Assembly: GCF_021864535.1 (NCBI RefSeq)
Contig: NZ_JAKJIC010000002.1
Span: forward strand, 372,001-436,000
From: Oryzibacter oryziterrae
Lineage (GTDB): Bacteria; Pseudomonadota; Alphaproteobacteria; Rhizobiales; Pleomorphomonadaceae
Direction: 5' to 3'
Length of the DNA: 64,000 nt
Within the stretch, counting starts at the first letter, position 1. The number at the start of each line of letters is the position of its first letter. The notes under the pieces are model-generated. The model was not told the origin of the DNA. It worked only from the letters and a program-made list of their open reading frames with translations, and did no database searches. A program made the translations under genes and the position numbers. Of this stretch, positions 8,857-18,055 are shown in pieces.

Positions 8857-11800
8857 ACGAGCAAGCAGGCAAACCCCGGAGCGGCAGGAAGACCTTCAAT
8901 CTCTCCGCGCTGGCGCTCGATAACGCGTCGGTCATCTGGTACTTCATGATCGTGAGCATGGTGGCGGGCGTCCTCGCCTATCTCCACCTCGGCCGTGAAG
9001 AGGATCCACAATTCACCATCAAGACCATGGTGATTGCCGCAATGTGGCCCGGCGCTTCGGTGGAGGACACGGTCAATCAGGTGACCGACCGGCTGGAGAA
9101 GAAGCTCGAGGAACTGGACCAGCTCGACTATACCAAGAGCGAGACAACGCCAGGCCAGACCACCATCTACGTTCACCTGCGCTCGACGACGAAGGGCCCC
9201 GAGGTCAAGGCGATCTGGGGCAACATTCGCCACATGATCGATGACATCAAGCCGCAACTGCCACAAGGCGTCATCGGCCCCTTCTACAACGACCGCTTCG
9301 GAGATGTGTTCGGCAACGTCTATGCCTTCACCGCCGACGGCGTCTCCCAAAGACAGTTGCGCGACTATGTGGAGAGCGCACGTACCGCGATCATGACCGT
9401 TCCCAACGTGGGCAAGGTCGACTTGATCGGCGCGCAGGACGACGTCATCTATCTTGAGTTCAACTCCCGACGCATCGCCGCGCTCGGCCTCGACCTGCAG
9501 ACTGTGCTGCAGGCTGTGCAGGCACAAAATGCCATCGTCCCCTCGGGCGTGATCCAGTCAGGCCCGGAGCGGGTCAGCGTGCGCGTCAGTGGCCAGTTCG
9601 TGTCGGAGGAGAGTCTCAAGGCCTTCAATCTGCGCGTCAATGACCGGTTCTTTCGCCTGAGCGACATTGTCGACATCAGGCGAGGCTATGCCGATCCGCC
9701 ATCGTCGTTGTTCCGCTACAACGGCACGCCGGCGATCGGGCTGGCCATCAGCATGAAGGCGGGCGCGAACCTCCTTGAGTTCGGCAAGGGCCTCAATGCC
9801 GAGCTGGACAAGATCACCAGTGATCTCCCGATCGGCGTCGAGGTCCATCTGGTGGCCGACCAGCCAAAGGTGGTCGAGGAGGCTATCGGCCACTTCACCC
9901 GGTCGCTGTTCGAAGCCGTCGTCATCGTCCTCATCGTCAGCTTCATCAGTCTCGGATTGCGCGCCGGCCTGATCGTCGCACTCGCCATCCCGCTGGTCCT
10001 GGCCATGACCTTTCTTGGCCTGCAGCTCATGGGTGTTACGCTGCAGCGTGTGTCGCTGGGCGCGCTGGTGATCGCGCTCGGCCTGCTGGTCGACGACGCC
10101 ATGATCGCCATCGAGATGATGATCGCCCGGCTCGAACGGGGCGACAGCCTGCGACAGGCGGCGATGCAGATCTACACGGCGACGGCCTTCCCGCGCCTGA
10201 CAGGCACGCTGGTCATCATCGCCGGCTTCACGCCGATCGCCTTCAATACCTCAGATGCGGGCGAGTATACCTATACGCTGTTCGCCGTGTTGGCGCTGTC
10301 GCTGCTGCTGTCCTGGCTTGTCGCAGGCATATTCACGCCGCTGCTCGGCTACTCCCTGTTGCCCAAGCAACTGCACAAGCATGACAAGCCGGGGCGCTTC
10401 TTCGTCGCCTTCCAGAAGCTGCTGGCCGCAGCCATGCGCTGGCGCTGGCTGACCATCGGCATCACGCTGGCGACATTCGCCCTGTCTGTCGTTGCGATCC
10501 AGATGGTGCCGCAGCAGTTCTTCCCCGCCTCCGACCGTCCGGAGCTCCTGATTGATTGGACGCTTCCGCAGAACGCCTCCATCGAAGAGACGCGCGACCG
10601 GATGGACCGCTTCGAGAAGACACTTGAAGGCGATCCCGACATCGATCACTGGAGCTCCTACGTCGGTCAGAGTGCCGTCCGCTTCATTCTGACGCTCGAT
10701 ATCCAGCCACCCAACGCCTATTACGGCCAGACCGTCATCGTCACCAAGGACATGGAGGCGCGCGAGCGTGTTCGGGCGCGGATCGCTCGGGAGCTGAAGG
10801 ACAACTTCGTCGGAACGGATGCCTACGTGAGCCTTCTGGCGCTCGGACCGCCTGCCGGACGGGCCGTGCAATATCGAATTAGCGGCCCCAGTGTGCAGAA
10901 GGTACGCGAGCTGGCGCAAGATCTGGCCACCATCGTCGGGGCATCCGGCGGTGTCGGCGCTCCCATCTACGATTGGAATGAGCCGGCCAGAGTTCTCAAG
11001 GTCGACGTTCTCCAGGACAAGGCCCGGCAACTTGGCCTCAGTTCGGCTGAAATCGCCTCGCTGCTCAACGGCACCGTGGGCGGGATTCCGATCACGCAGG
11101 TGCGCGACAGCATTTATCTGGTCAATGTCGTCGCACGGGCCGGCGACGGCGAACGCGGCGCCATCGAGACGCTGCAGAACCTGCAGTTGACCAACCGGAC
11201 CGGCAAAGCTGTACCACTCGCCGCGGTGGCCACCTTCCAGTATGAGCAGGAGCAGCCGGTGATCTGGCGGCGCAACCGGCTGCCCACCATCACGGTCAAG
11301 GCCGATATTGTCGATGCAGAGCTGCCAGCTTCCGTCGTCGCCCGGCTCGAACCGGCAATCAAGGCCTTCACCGCCAAGCTGCCAGCCGGCTATCGCCTGG
11401 CTACCGGCGGTCCGGTGGAGGAAAGCGCGAAGTCGCAAGCCCCCATCATGGCCGTTGTTCCCTTGATGCTCCTCATCATGGCAACGGTGCTGATGCTGCA
11501 GCTCAGAAGCTTCAACCGATTGTTCCTTGTGGCGTCCGTGGCCCCCCTGGCTCTTATCGGCGTGGCCCTCGCGCTTTTCCTCAGCCAGTCCGCTCTCGGC
11601 TTCGTGGCGATCCTTGGCATCATCGCGCTGATCGGCATCCTGATCCGCAACTCGGTGATCCTCGTGGTCCAGATCGAGACACTCCGCAGCGAAGGCAGGC
11701 GAGCGTGGGACGCGGTGACGACGGCCTGCGAAGAACGCGTAAGGCCGATCATGCTGACCGCTGCGGCCGCAAGTCTCGGTATGGTGCCCATCGCCCGCGA

Positions 11801-12011
11801 CGTGTTCTGGGCGCCAATGGCCTTCGCAATGATGGGGGGCATCATCGTTGGTACGGCACTGACACTCTTGTTCTTGCCCGCGCTCTACGTTGCCTGGTTC
11901 CGCATCAAAGAGGAAAGCGATGCGTCTCCACAACCTCAGTGCAAGAAGACTGCCGAATGCAAGATAGGCTGTGTCTACGATGGATCTTGCCCACTGGAGT
12001 GGCCCGAGTGA
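8853..12011 (+). CDS. RND efflux permease (AcrB/HAE family), 1052 aa
   Basis: This is the proton-driven inner-membrane pump of the operon. Length and architecture match the AcrB superfamily: an N-terminal membrane helix, two large periplasmic loops and two six-helix bundles. Proton-relay residues are visible in GLLVDDAMIAIE, the TM4 Asp-Asp pair. The terminal helix motif runs ALTLLFLPALYVAWFR. The C terminus then continues for about 30 residues with five Cys (CKKTAECKIGCVYDGSC), unlike the usual short basic end. Downstream sequence looks scrambled, so the tail may be read-through into foreign DNA. Drug specificity cannot be inferred. Confidence 0.92.
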   Translation: MNEQAGKPRSGRKTFNLSALALDNASVIWYFMIVSMVAGVLAYLHLGREEDPQFTIKTMVIAAMWPGASVEDTVNQVTDRLEKKLEELDQLDYTKSETTPGQTTIYVHLRSTTKGPEVKAIWGNIRHMIDDIKPQLPQGVIGPFYNDRFGDVFGNVYAFTADGVSQRQLRDYVESARTAIMTVPNVGKVDLIGAQDDVIYLEFNSRRIAALGLDLQTVLQAVQAQNAIVPSGVIQSGPERVSVRVSGQFVSEESLKAFNLRVNDRFFRLSDIVDIRRGYADPPSSLFRYNGTPAIGLAISMKAGANLLEFGKGLNAELDKITSDLPIGVEVHLVADQPKVVEEAIGHFTRSLFEAVVIVLIVSFISLGLRAGLIVALAIPLVLAMTFLGLQLMGVTLQRVSLGALVIALGLLVDDAMIAIEMMIARLERGDSLRQAAMQIYTATAFPRLTGTLVIIAGFTPIAFNTSDAGEYTYTLFAVLALSLLLSWLVAGIFTPLLGYSLLPKQLHKHDKPGRFFVAFQKLLAAAMRWRWLTIGITLATFALSVVAIQMVPQQFFPASDRPELLIDWTLPQNASIEETRDRMDRFEKTLEGDPDIDHWSSYVGQSAVRFILTLDIQPPNAYYGQTVIVTKDMEARERVRARIARELKDNFVGTDAYVSLLALGPPAGRAVQYRISGPSVQKVRELAQDLATIVGASGGVGAPIYDWNEPARVLKVDVLQDKARQLGLSSAEIASLLNGTVGGIPITQVRDSIYLVNVVARAGDGERGAIETLQNLQLTNRTGKAVPLAAVATFQYEQEQPVIWRRNRLPTITVKADIVDAELPASVVARLEPAIKAFTAKLPAGYRLATGGPVEESAKSQAPIMAVVPLMLLIMATVLMLQLRSFNRLFLVASVAPLALIGVALALFLSQSALGFVAILGIIALIGILIRNSVILVVQIETLRSEGRRAWDAVTTACEERVRPIMLTAAAASLGMVPIARDVFWAPMAFAMMGGIIVGTALTLLFLPALYVAWFRIKEESDASPQPQCKKTAECKIGCVYDGSCPLEWPE

Positions 12012-12225
12012 GGTGGAAAGCGGGCTTCCGCATCGCATTCCTGTCTCAGGTGTCCTGGTGTGCCGCCGCAAATGCAGCGGCTTGAGCCGATCGAGGAGGA
12101 GACTGCCAGGTTGCGCAATCTGGTCGCGGACGGACACACGATGCACCGGGCGGCTGGGTGCTGCCCGGCGAGGGGGCGATGGCGTTGCTGCGCCTGAACA
12201 CGATGCCCTCGTGCTCCACCACAAA

Positions 12226-13116
12226 TCACTCCTTCGTATTCCCTACGGTCATGTGTGCGTACATGCCGGTGGTTCTGAATTCGCTCGGGCTTGCGCCGAA
12301 ATGTCGGCGGAAGACTTTCGAGAAATAGTTGGGGTCGTCAAAGCCGACCAGGGCGGCGACTTCCTTGATGCTGACGTCACCGTTGACTGCCAGCAGCTTC
12401 GAGGCCTTGCGCATGCGCTCGGACAGCACGAACTCCGCCGGCGGCACGCCAACCGAATGGGCGAACAGGCGGCTGAAATGGGCCCGGCTGAGGCCGGCCA
12501 CGGCGGCCAGGGCGTCCACCGACAGGTCGCGCCCGAGATTGGCCCCCACATAGCGCACCACGCGAGCCATGGGGCCGTCCACCTCCGCCTCGCCGGTATG
12601 GCCGAAGAAGACGTCATCATAGAGCGCGGCCACAACCCGGTAGGCCAGTGCCGACGCCGCCCCCGGCGTGTCGCCTTCCCCCTCGATCAGCCGATTGCAG
12701 CAGTCGGCGAAGATCTCGACCGTCCGCGGCTTTGGCCGAAGGATCGGGCCGGTCACCGACAATGCCGCTGACAATAGTCCGAGGGCGTCCTTGCCGTGCA
12801 TGGAGATCCAGAAGAACTCCCAATGCTCGCCATCCTGCACCCAGTATCGATGATTGTGCGGGATGAACACCAGCATCGCCTCGCCAGGGTGAATGCGGTG
12901 GACCTCGTCTCCATGGCGTAAATTTCCATGCCCGGAGATCGTGTATTGCAGGATGGTGAAAGGCGTCTGCCCTCGCTGGCGGCCATCCCAGTTGTATTCG
13001 CTTGTGTTTTGAATGTCATAGCCCGCGCTGGTAGGCATGGTGTGCAAGAGCTGACGCCCGCGGGGCAGGGAGATCGTGGCCATGGATGGCCCCCTAGCCA
13101 TGAGTTCCTGCAGCAT
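12226..13116 (-). CDS. AraC-family regulator, probable activator of the alpha-galactoside genes
   Basis: The N-terminal half is an AraC-type cupin sensor domain (ILQYTISGHGNLRHGDEVHRIHPGEAMLVFIP). The C-terminal about 100 residues hold two helix-turn-helix motifs (LSVDALAAVAGLSRAHFSRLF and IKEVAALVGFDDPNYFSKVFR). The gene is divergent from melA and the ABC importer. In Sinorhizobium an AraC-type activator, AgpT, controls melA-agp, and this is the likely counterpart. The start at 13116 has AGGG seven bases upstream; an internal ATG at 13083 has a stronger site (AGGGGG) and is an equally good choice. Confidence 0.85.
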   Translation of the reverse strand: MLQELMARGPSMATISLPRGRQLLHTMPTSAGYDIQNTSEYNWDGRQRGQTPFTILQYTISGHGNLRHGDEVHRIHPGEAMLVFIPHNHRYWVQDGEHWEFFWISMHGKDALGLLSAALSVTGPILRPKPRTVEIFADCCNRLIEGEGDTPGAASALAYRVVAALYDDVFFGHTGEAEVDGPMARVVRYVGANLGRDLSVDALAAVAGLSRAHFSRLFAHSVGVPPAEFVLSERMRKASKLLAVNGDVSIKEVAALVGFDDPNYFSKVFRRHFGASPSEFRTTGMYAHMTVGNTKE

Positions 13117-13315
13117 GAAATTACCCTATTAAGCACAATCGTCGTCTGGAAATAGCGTCGGTTATAGGTCCTAATACAGTCAACAAGAAAATAGAAATGC
13201 CATCGGGGGGACGGGGACACACGCGCTGCATCTGCGCAGCGGTGACGCACGCCTGAAGGCGGGCTTCCTTATTCTCCTGATGAAATATGCTCTGATTGCA
13301 AGAGGTTAGTCTTCC

Positions 13316-14776
13316 ATGTCCAGTTTGAAGATCGCCATCATCGGCGCCGGCAGTGTTGGCTTCACCAAGAAGCTCTGCATGGACATTCTCTGCGTGCCGG
13401 AGTTCGCCGACGTGGAATTCGCGTTGACCGACATTTCGGAGCACAATCTTTCCATGGTGAAGGCGATCGTCGAGCGGATCGTGGCGGTCAATCACCTGCC
13501 GGCGAAGATCACCGCCACCACCGATCGGCGCAAGGCCCTCGAGGGCGCGCGTTACGTGATCTCCTGCGTGCGGGTCGGCGGGCTCGACGCCTATGCCGAC
13601 GATATCCGCATCCCCTTGAAATATGGCGTTGATCAGTGTGTCGGCGACACCATCTGCGCTGGCGGCATTCTCTATGGCCAGCGCAACATTCCCGTGATCC
13701 TCGACTTCTGCAAGGATATTCGGGAGGTGGCCGAAGCCGGGGCCTATTTCCTCAACTACGCCAACCCCATGGCAATGAACACCTGGGCGGCGATCGACTA
13801 TGGCAAGGTCAACACCATCGGCCTCTGCCACGGGGTGCAGCATGGCGGCGAGCAGATTGCCGAGGTGCTGGGCGCCGGCCCCGGCGAGCTCGACTTCATC
13901 TGCTCGGGCATCAATCACCAGACCTGGTTTGTCGATGTGCGCCTCAAGGGGCGCAAGATCGGCAAGGACGAGTTGATCGCCGCCTTCGAGGCCCATCCGG
14001 TCTATTCGCAACAGGAAAAGGTCCGCATCGACGTCCTGAAGCGTTTCGGCGTCTATTCGACCGAAAGCAACGGCCATCTCAGCGAATACCTGCCCTGGTA
14101 TCGCAAGCGGCCGCAGGAAATCGATCGCTGGATCGACATGTCCGACTGGATTCATGGCGAAACCGGCGGCTATCTGCGCTATACCACCGAGCAACGCAAC
14201 TGGTTCGAGACCGACTTCCCCGTGTTCCTCGAAGAGGCGGGCAAGACGCTCGATCCAGCCAAGCGCTCCAATGAACACGCGAGCCACATTCTCGAAGCGC
14301 TGGAAACCGGCCGGGTCTATCGCGGTCATTTCAATCAGAAGAACAACGGCGTCATCACCAACCTGCCGTCCGACTGCATCATTGAATCGCCCGGCTTCGT
14401 CGATCGCTTCGGCCTCAACATGGCGGCAGGGATCACCTTGCCCGAGGCCTGTGCGGCGACCTGCATGGCCTCGATCAACGTGCAGCGCATGTCGGTGCAT
14501 GCGGCGGTGACCGGTGACATCGACCTGTTGAAGGCTGCCGTGCTGCACGATCCGCTCGTCGGCGCCATCTGCAACCCCGAGGAGGTTTGGCAGATGGTGG
14601 ACGAGATGGTGGTCGCGCAGGCGCAATGGCTGCCGCAATATGCGGACGCGCTGGGAGCGGCGCGGGCGCGTCTGGCCAAGGGGACCGTCAAGACGCGCGA
14701 ATGGGCTGGTTCGGCCCGCCGGGAGGTTCGCAACGTGGAAGCCCTTCGCGAGGAGAAGCGGCTGAAGGACGCGTGA
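13316..14776 (+). CDS. melA: GH4 family alpha-galactosidase, 486 aa
   Basis: This intracellular glycosidase of family GH4 uses NAD+ and a divalent metal in a redox-assisted hydrolysis. The Rossmann motif KIAIIGAGSVGFT is at the N terminus, and NYANPMAMNTW and SGINHQTWF are GH4 signature segments. The metal-site Cys-His pair is seen in GLCHGVQ, of the CH-type that points to alpha-galactosidases or alpha-glucosidases rather than 6-phospho-glucosidases. Length fits the family. It opens an operon with a complete ABC importer, so it probably cleaves imported melibiose or raffinose-type sugars in the cytoplasm. Confidence 0.87.
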   Translation: MSSLKIAIIGAGSVGFTKKLCMDILCVPEFADVEFALTDISEHNLSMVKAIVERIVAVNHLPAKITATTDRRKALEGARYVISCVRVGGLDAYADDIRIPLKYGVDQCVGDTICAGGILYGQRNIPVILDFCKDIREVAEAGAYFLNYANPMAMNTWAAIDYGKVNTIGLCHGVQHGGEQIAEVLGAGPGELDFICSGINHQTWFVDVRLKGRKIGKDELIAAFEAHPVYSQQEKVRIDVLKRFGVYSTESNGHLSEYLPWYRKRPQEIDRWIDMSDWIHGETGGYLRYTTEQRNWFETDFPVFLEEAGKTLDPAKRSNEHASHILEALETGRVYRGHFNQKNNGVITNLPSDCIIESPGFVDRFGLNMAAGITLPEACAATCMASINVQRMSVHAAVTGDIDLLKAAVLHDPLVGAICNPEEVWQMVDEMVVAQAQWLPQYADALGAARARLAKGTVKTREWAGSARREVRNVEALREEKRLKDA

Positions 14777-14879
14777 AACAGCTGTCATGGAGGGAGCGGG
14801 CGCAGGTGGAAACGAGGGCCTGGGCCGGCAATGACGCAACGCCGCGGGGAGCAGCGGCGCAACGGGAGGAAGAACAATC

Positions 14880-16955
14880 ATGCAATTGAAGAGATTTGCG
14901 ACTGCATTGCTGCTGGGGACCGCGATGACCTTCGCGGTTGCCCAGGCATCGGAGCTGACGGTGGTGCCGGAAGCGCCGACCTTCAAGGGGCTCGCCAAGA
15001 TCAACTACGTCAACGCCAGCGACATCTTTGAATTCAAGGCCTTGCCCGCCTATCACGAGCCCGGCTGGATCACCAAGAATTTCGTCGACACCGGCAAGCT
15101 GCCGAAAGTGGCCGATCGCCTGCCCAAGGAGCCGCTGGTCTACAAGGCCGGCAACATGCCCGACGGCATCGGCACCTATGGTGACGTGATGCGTCATGTG
15201 ATCGGCGGTCGTCCGGAGGGCTGGAACTACGAGGCCGGGCAGACACAGGGCTGGGGAGGCATCGACATCGGCCTCTATGAGTGCCTGACGCGCACCGCGC
15301 CGCTGTTCGAGGTCAATGCCAAGGGCATGGAGCCGCTGCCCAACCTCGCCAAGAGCTGGGAATGGTCGGCGGATGGTCACAAGCTGACCATGCACCTGAT
15401 CGAAGGCGCCAAATGGTCCGACGGCGTGCCCTTCACCTCGGAAGACGTGATGTTCTACTGGGACGACAATGTGCTCGACCCCAATGTGTCGCCGCTCAAC
15501 GGTGCCACGCAGGAAACCTTCGGCGAGGGGACCACGCTGAAGGCGCTTGACGATTACACGGTCGAGTGGACCTTCAAGGACGCTTTCCCCAAGCAATATC
15601 TCTACAACATGGCCTATGGCACCTTCTGTCCTGGCCCGGCGCATATGCTCAAGCCTATGCATCCGAAGTATTCCAAGAATACCTATGATCAGTACAAGAA
15701 CGCCTTCCCGCCGAACTTCATGAACTGGCCGGTGATGGGCGCCTGGGTTCCGGTGGAATATCGCCCTGACGATATCATCGTCCTGCGTCGCAATCCCTAT
15801 TACTGGAAGGTCGACGAGTCCGGCAATCAGCTGCCCTATCTCGACGAGTTGCACTACAAGCTGTCCACCTGGGCCGATCGCGACGTGCAGGCCGTAGCCG
15901 GCTCCGGCGACTTCTCGAACCTCGAACAGCCGGAGAACTTCGTCGAGTCGCTGAAGCGCTCCGCCGAAGCCAGCGCGCCGGCGCGCCTCGAGTTCGGACC
16001 GCGTCTCATCGGCTATAACCTGGACTTCAACCTGTCGGCCAACGGCTGGGGCGAGCCGGACAAGCGGGCGCAGGCGGTGCGCGAGCTCAATCGCAACGAT
16101 CACTTCCGCAAGGCGGTGAGCATGGCGACGGATCGGGAAAAGCTCGGCCAGTCCCTGGTGAAGGGACCTTTCACCGCCATCTATCCCGGCGGCATTTCTT
16201 CCGGTTCCAGCTTCTATGACCGCAACAGCACCTTCTACTATCCCTTCGACCTGGAAGGCGCCAAGGCCGAACTGAAGGCTGCCGGTCTTGAAGACACCGA
16301 CGGCAACGGCATCGTCAACTACACCGACGGCCCGATGAAGGGCAGCGATGTGGAGATCACGCTGCTGGTCAGCGGTGACTACAGCACCGACAAGAACCTC
16401 GCCGAAGGCGTGATTGGCCAGATGGAGAAGCTTGGCTTGCGTGTTGTGCTGAACGCCCAGGACGGCAAGCAGCGGGATGCGCTGAACTACTCCGGTCAGT
16501 TCGACTGGATGATCCTCCGCAACGGTTCCGAGATTGCCACCGTGGTGCAGAACACCCCGCAGCTGGCCGCGGTCGGACCCAAGACGTCCTGGTTCCATCG
16601 CGCACCGGAGGGTGGCCAGATGGACCTGTTGCCCTTCGAGACGGAGCTGGCTGATCTCGTCAACAAGTTCACCGCCACGCAGGACGAGGCTGCCCGCGTT
16701 GATCTGATCCACAAGTATCAGGAGATCTACACCAAGAACGTCTACACCGTCGGCCTGACCGAATATCCCGGCGCGCTGATCATCAACAAGCGCTTCTCGA
16801 ACATCCCCTCGGGCACACCGATCCTGATGTTCAACTGGGCGGAAGACAGCATCATGCGTGAGCGTGTCTTCGTCGCCGCCGACAAGCAGGGCGACTTCGA
16901 GCTGCACAAGGACAGCCTGCCCGGCAAGCCTGGCGATAAGGGCCCTGTTGAATAA
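14880..16955 (+). CDS. agpA: ABC transporter substrate-binding protein, family 5 (AgpA-like), 691 aa
   Basis: A Sec signal peptide (about 23 residues, ending near AQASE) precedes a long family-5 solute-binding protein. The segment LAKSWEWSADGHKLTMHLIEGAKWSDG is the typical cluster-C signature. At 691 residues it is longer than peptide binders and matches the Sinorhizobium alpha-galactoside-binding protein AgpA, which also belongs to this peptide-type family. It lies 103 bases after melA. It would capture alpha-galactosides in the periplasm for the permeases that follow. The symbol is assigned by context and length. Confidence 0.8.
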   Translation: MQLKRFATALLLGTAMTFAVAQASELTVVPEAPTFKGLAKINYVNASDIFEFKALPAYHEPGWITKNFVDTGKLPKVADRLPKEPLVYKAGNMPDGIGTYGDVMRHVIGGRPEGWNYEAGQTQGWGGIDIGLYECLTRTAPLFEVNAKGMEPLPNLAKSWEWSADGHKLTMHLIEGAKWSDGVPFTSEDVMFYWDDNVLDPNVSPLNGATQETFGEGTTLKALDDYTVEWTFKDAFPKQYLYNMAYGTFCPGPAHMLKPMHPKYSKNTYDQYKNAFPPNFMNWPVMGAWVPVEYRPDDIIVLRRNPYYWKVDESGNQLPYLDELHYKLSTWADRDVQAVAGSGDFSNLEQPENFVESLKRSAEASAPARLEFGPRLIGYNLDFNLSANGWGEPDKRAQAVRELNRNDHFRKAVSMATDREKLGQSLVKGPFTAIYPGGISSGSSFYDRNSTFYYPFDLEGAKAELKAAGLEDTDGNGIVNYTDGPMKGSDVEITLLVSGDYSTDKNLAEGVIGQMEKLGLRVVLNAQDGKQRDALNYSGQFDWMILRNGSEIATVVQNTPQLAAVGPKTSWFHRAPEGGQMDLLPFETELADLVNKFTATQDEAARVDLIHKYQEIYTKNVYTVGLTEYPGALIINKRFSNIPSGTPILMFNWAEDSIMRERVFVAADKQGDFELHKDSLPGKPGDKGPVE

Positions 16956-16974
16956 GCTCTCCGTCAACAGGCCC

Positions 16975-17004
16975 ATGTCCCGGCGGGGCGCCCCGCCGGG
17001 ACAT
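16975..17004. terminator. Perfect 30-bp palindrome between agpA and agpB
   Basis: Fifteen bases (ATGTCCCGGCGGGGC) are followed immediately by their exact reverse complement, giving a very stable hairpin ending in a short T run. A second, looser stem (TGTTGA / TCAACAGGCCC, 16941-16974) sits just upstream. Hairpins after binding-protein genes commonly trim downstream expression and protect the upstream mRNA, giving excess binding protein over permease. This may act as a partial terminator. Confidence 0.65.
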
Positions 17005-17044
17005 TTGTGCTTCCATACGAGTGTCGAGAGAGAAGCCGCCGACC

Positions 17045-18055
17045 ATGTTGAGATTTCTGCTCGTTCGCATCGCATCCGCCGTGCCGGTGCTGTTCATCCT
17101 GAGCGTCGTCACCTTCGCCATCATCCAGGCGCCACCTGGCGACTATGGCGACTACATCCGCATGCAGCTGATCAATCAGGGGGGCGCCAGCTTCGAAGAG
17201 GCCGAAGTGCAGGCGCAGGCCTATCGGATCGAGCATGGGCTCGACAAGCCGCTGCCGGTTCAATACTTCAACTGGATTGGCGGCATCGTCACCCGCGGCG
17301 ATTTCGGCAACAGCATGTTCTACAACAAGCCGGTGCGCGATGTCGTGGCCGAGCGCCTGCCGCGCACCATCGCGCTGGCGCTCACCTGCCACATCCTTGC
17401 TTCGCTGATCGGCATCAGCTTCGGAATCATCGCCGCCACTCGGCAATATACCTGGGTCGACAGCCTGCTCTCGACCATCTCCTTCATCGGCATGACCGTG
17501 CCACGCTTCCTGATGGCGCTGGTCATCGTCTATGTGCTGGTGTTCCACTTCAACGTCAGTGAAATCAACAGCTTCTTCTCCGCAAGATACGGCGGGGCGC
17601 CCTGGTCCTGGGGCAAGTTCGTCAATCTCATCCAGCATGTCTGGCCGGTGATCGTCATCGCCACCTTCGGCGGGCTCGCCTACAACATGCGTGTGATGCG
17701 CGGCAATCTGCTGGACACGCTCAACGCCCAATATGTGGAGACGGCCCGTGCCAAGGGCCTGCGCGAGAGCGCCGTCGTGCTGCGGCATGCGGTGCCGAAC
17801 GCGCTGCACCCGCTCGTCATGTATCAGGGGGTCGTGCTGCCCTACATGCTGACCGGCGAGATCGAGACGGCCATCACCTTTGCCCTGCCCACCGTCGGTC
17901 CGGCGATCGTCGGCTCGATGCATGTGGGCGACGTCTACGTGACGGCAACCTTCATGCTCGTCCTCTCGGCGACGCTGATCGTCGGCAACATCATCGCGGA
18001 TCTGCTGCTCGTGCTGCTGGACCCGCGCATTCGCCTCGGGGGAGGAGCAGAGTGA
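17045..18055 (+). CDS. agpB: ABC permease, DppB/OppB type, 336 aa
   Basis: This inner-membrane permease has about six helices. It begins with the DppB pattern MLRFLLVRIASAVPVLFILSVVTF and carries the EAA cytoplasmic loop (VETARAKGLRESAVVLRHAVPNAL) that docks on the ATPase. ATG 17045 is used rather than the longer upstream frame because a ribosome site (GAGAGAAG) precedes it. It overlaps the next permease. It pairs with agpC to form the alpha-galactoside channel; the sugar specificity rests on the neighbouring melA. Confidence 0.87.
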   Translation: MLRFLLVRIASAVPVLFILSVVTFAIIQAPPGDYGDYIRMQLINQGGASFEEAEVQAQAYRIEHGLDKPLPVQYFNWIGGIVTRGDFGNSMFYNKPVRDVVAERLPRTIALALTCHILASLIGISFGIIAATRQYTWVDSLLSTISFIGMTVPRFLMALVIVYVLVFHFNVSEINSFFSARYGGAPWSWGKFVNLIQHVWPVIVIATFGGLAYNMRVMRGNLLDTLNAQYVETARAKGLRESAVVLRHAVPNALHPLVMYQGVVLPYMLTGEIETAITFALPTVGPAIVGSMHVGDVYVTATFMLVLSATLIVGNIIADLLLVLLDPRIRLGGGAE

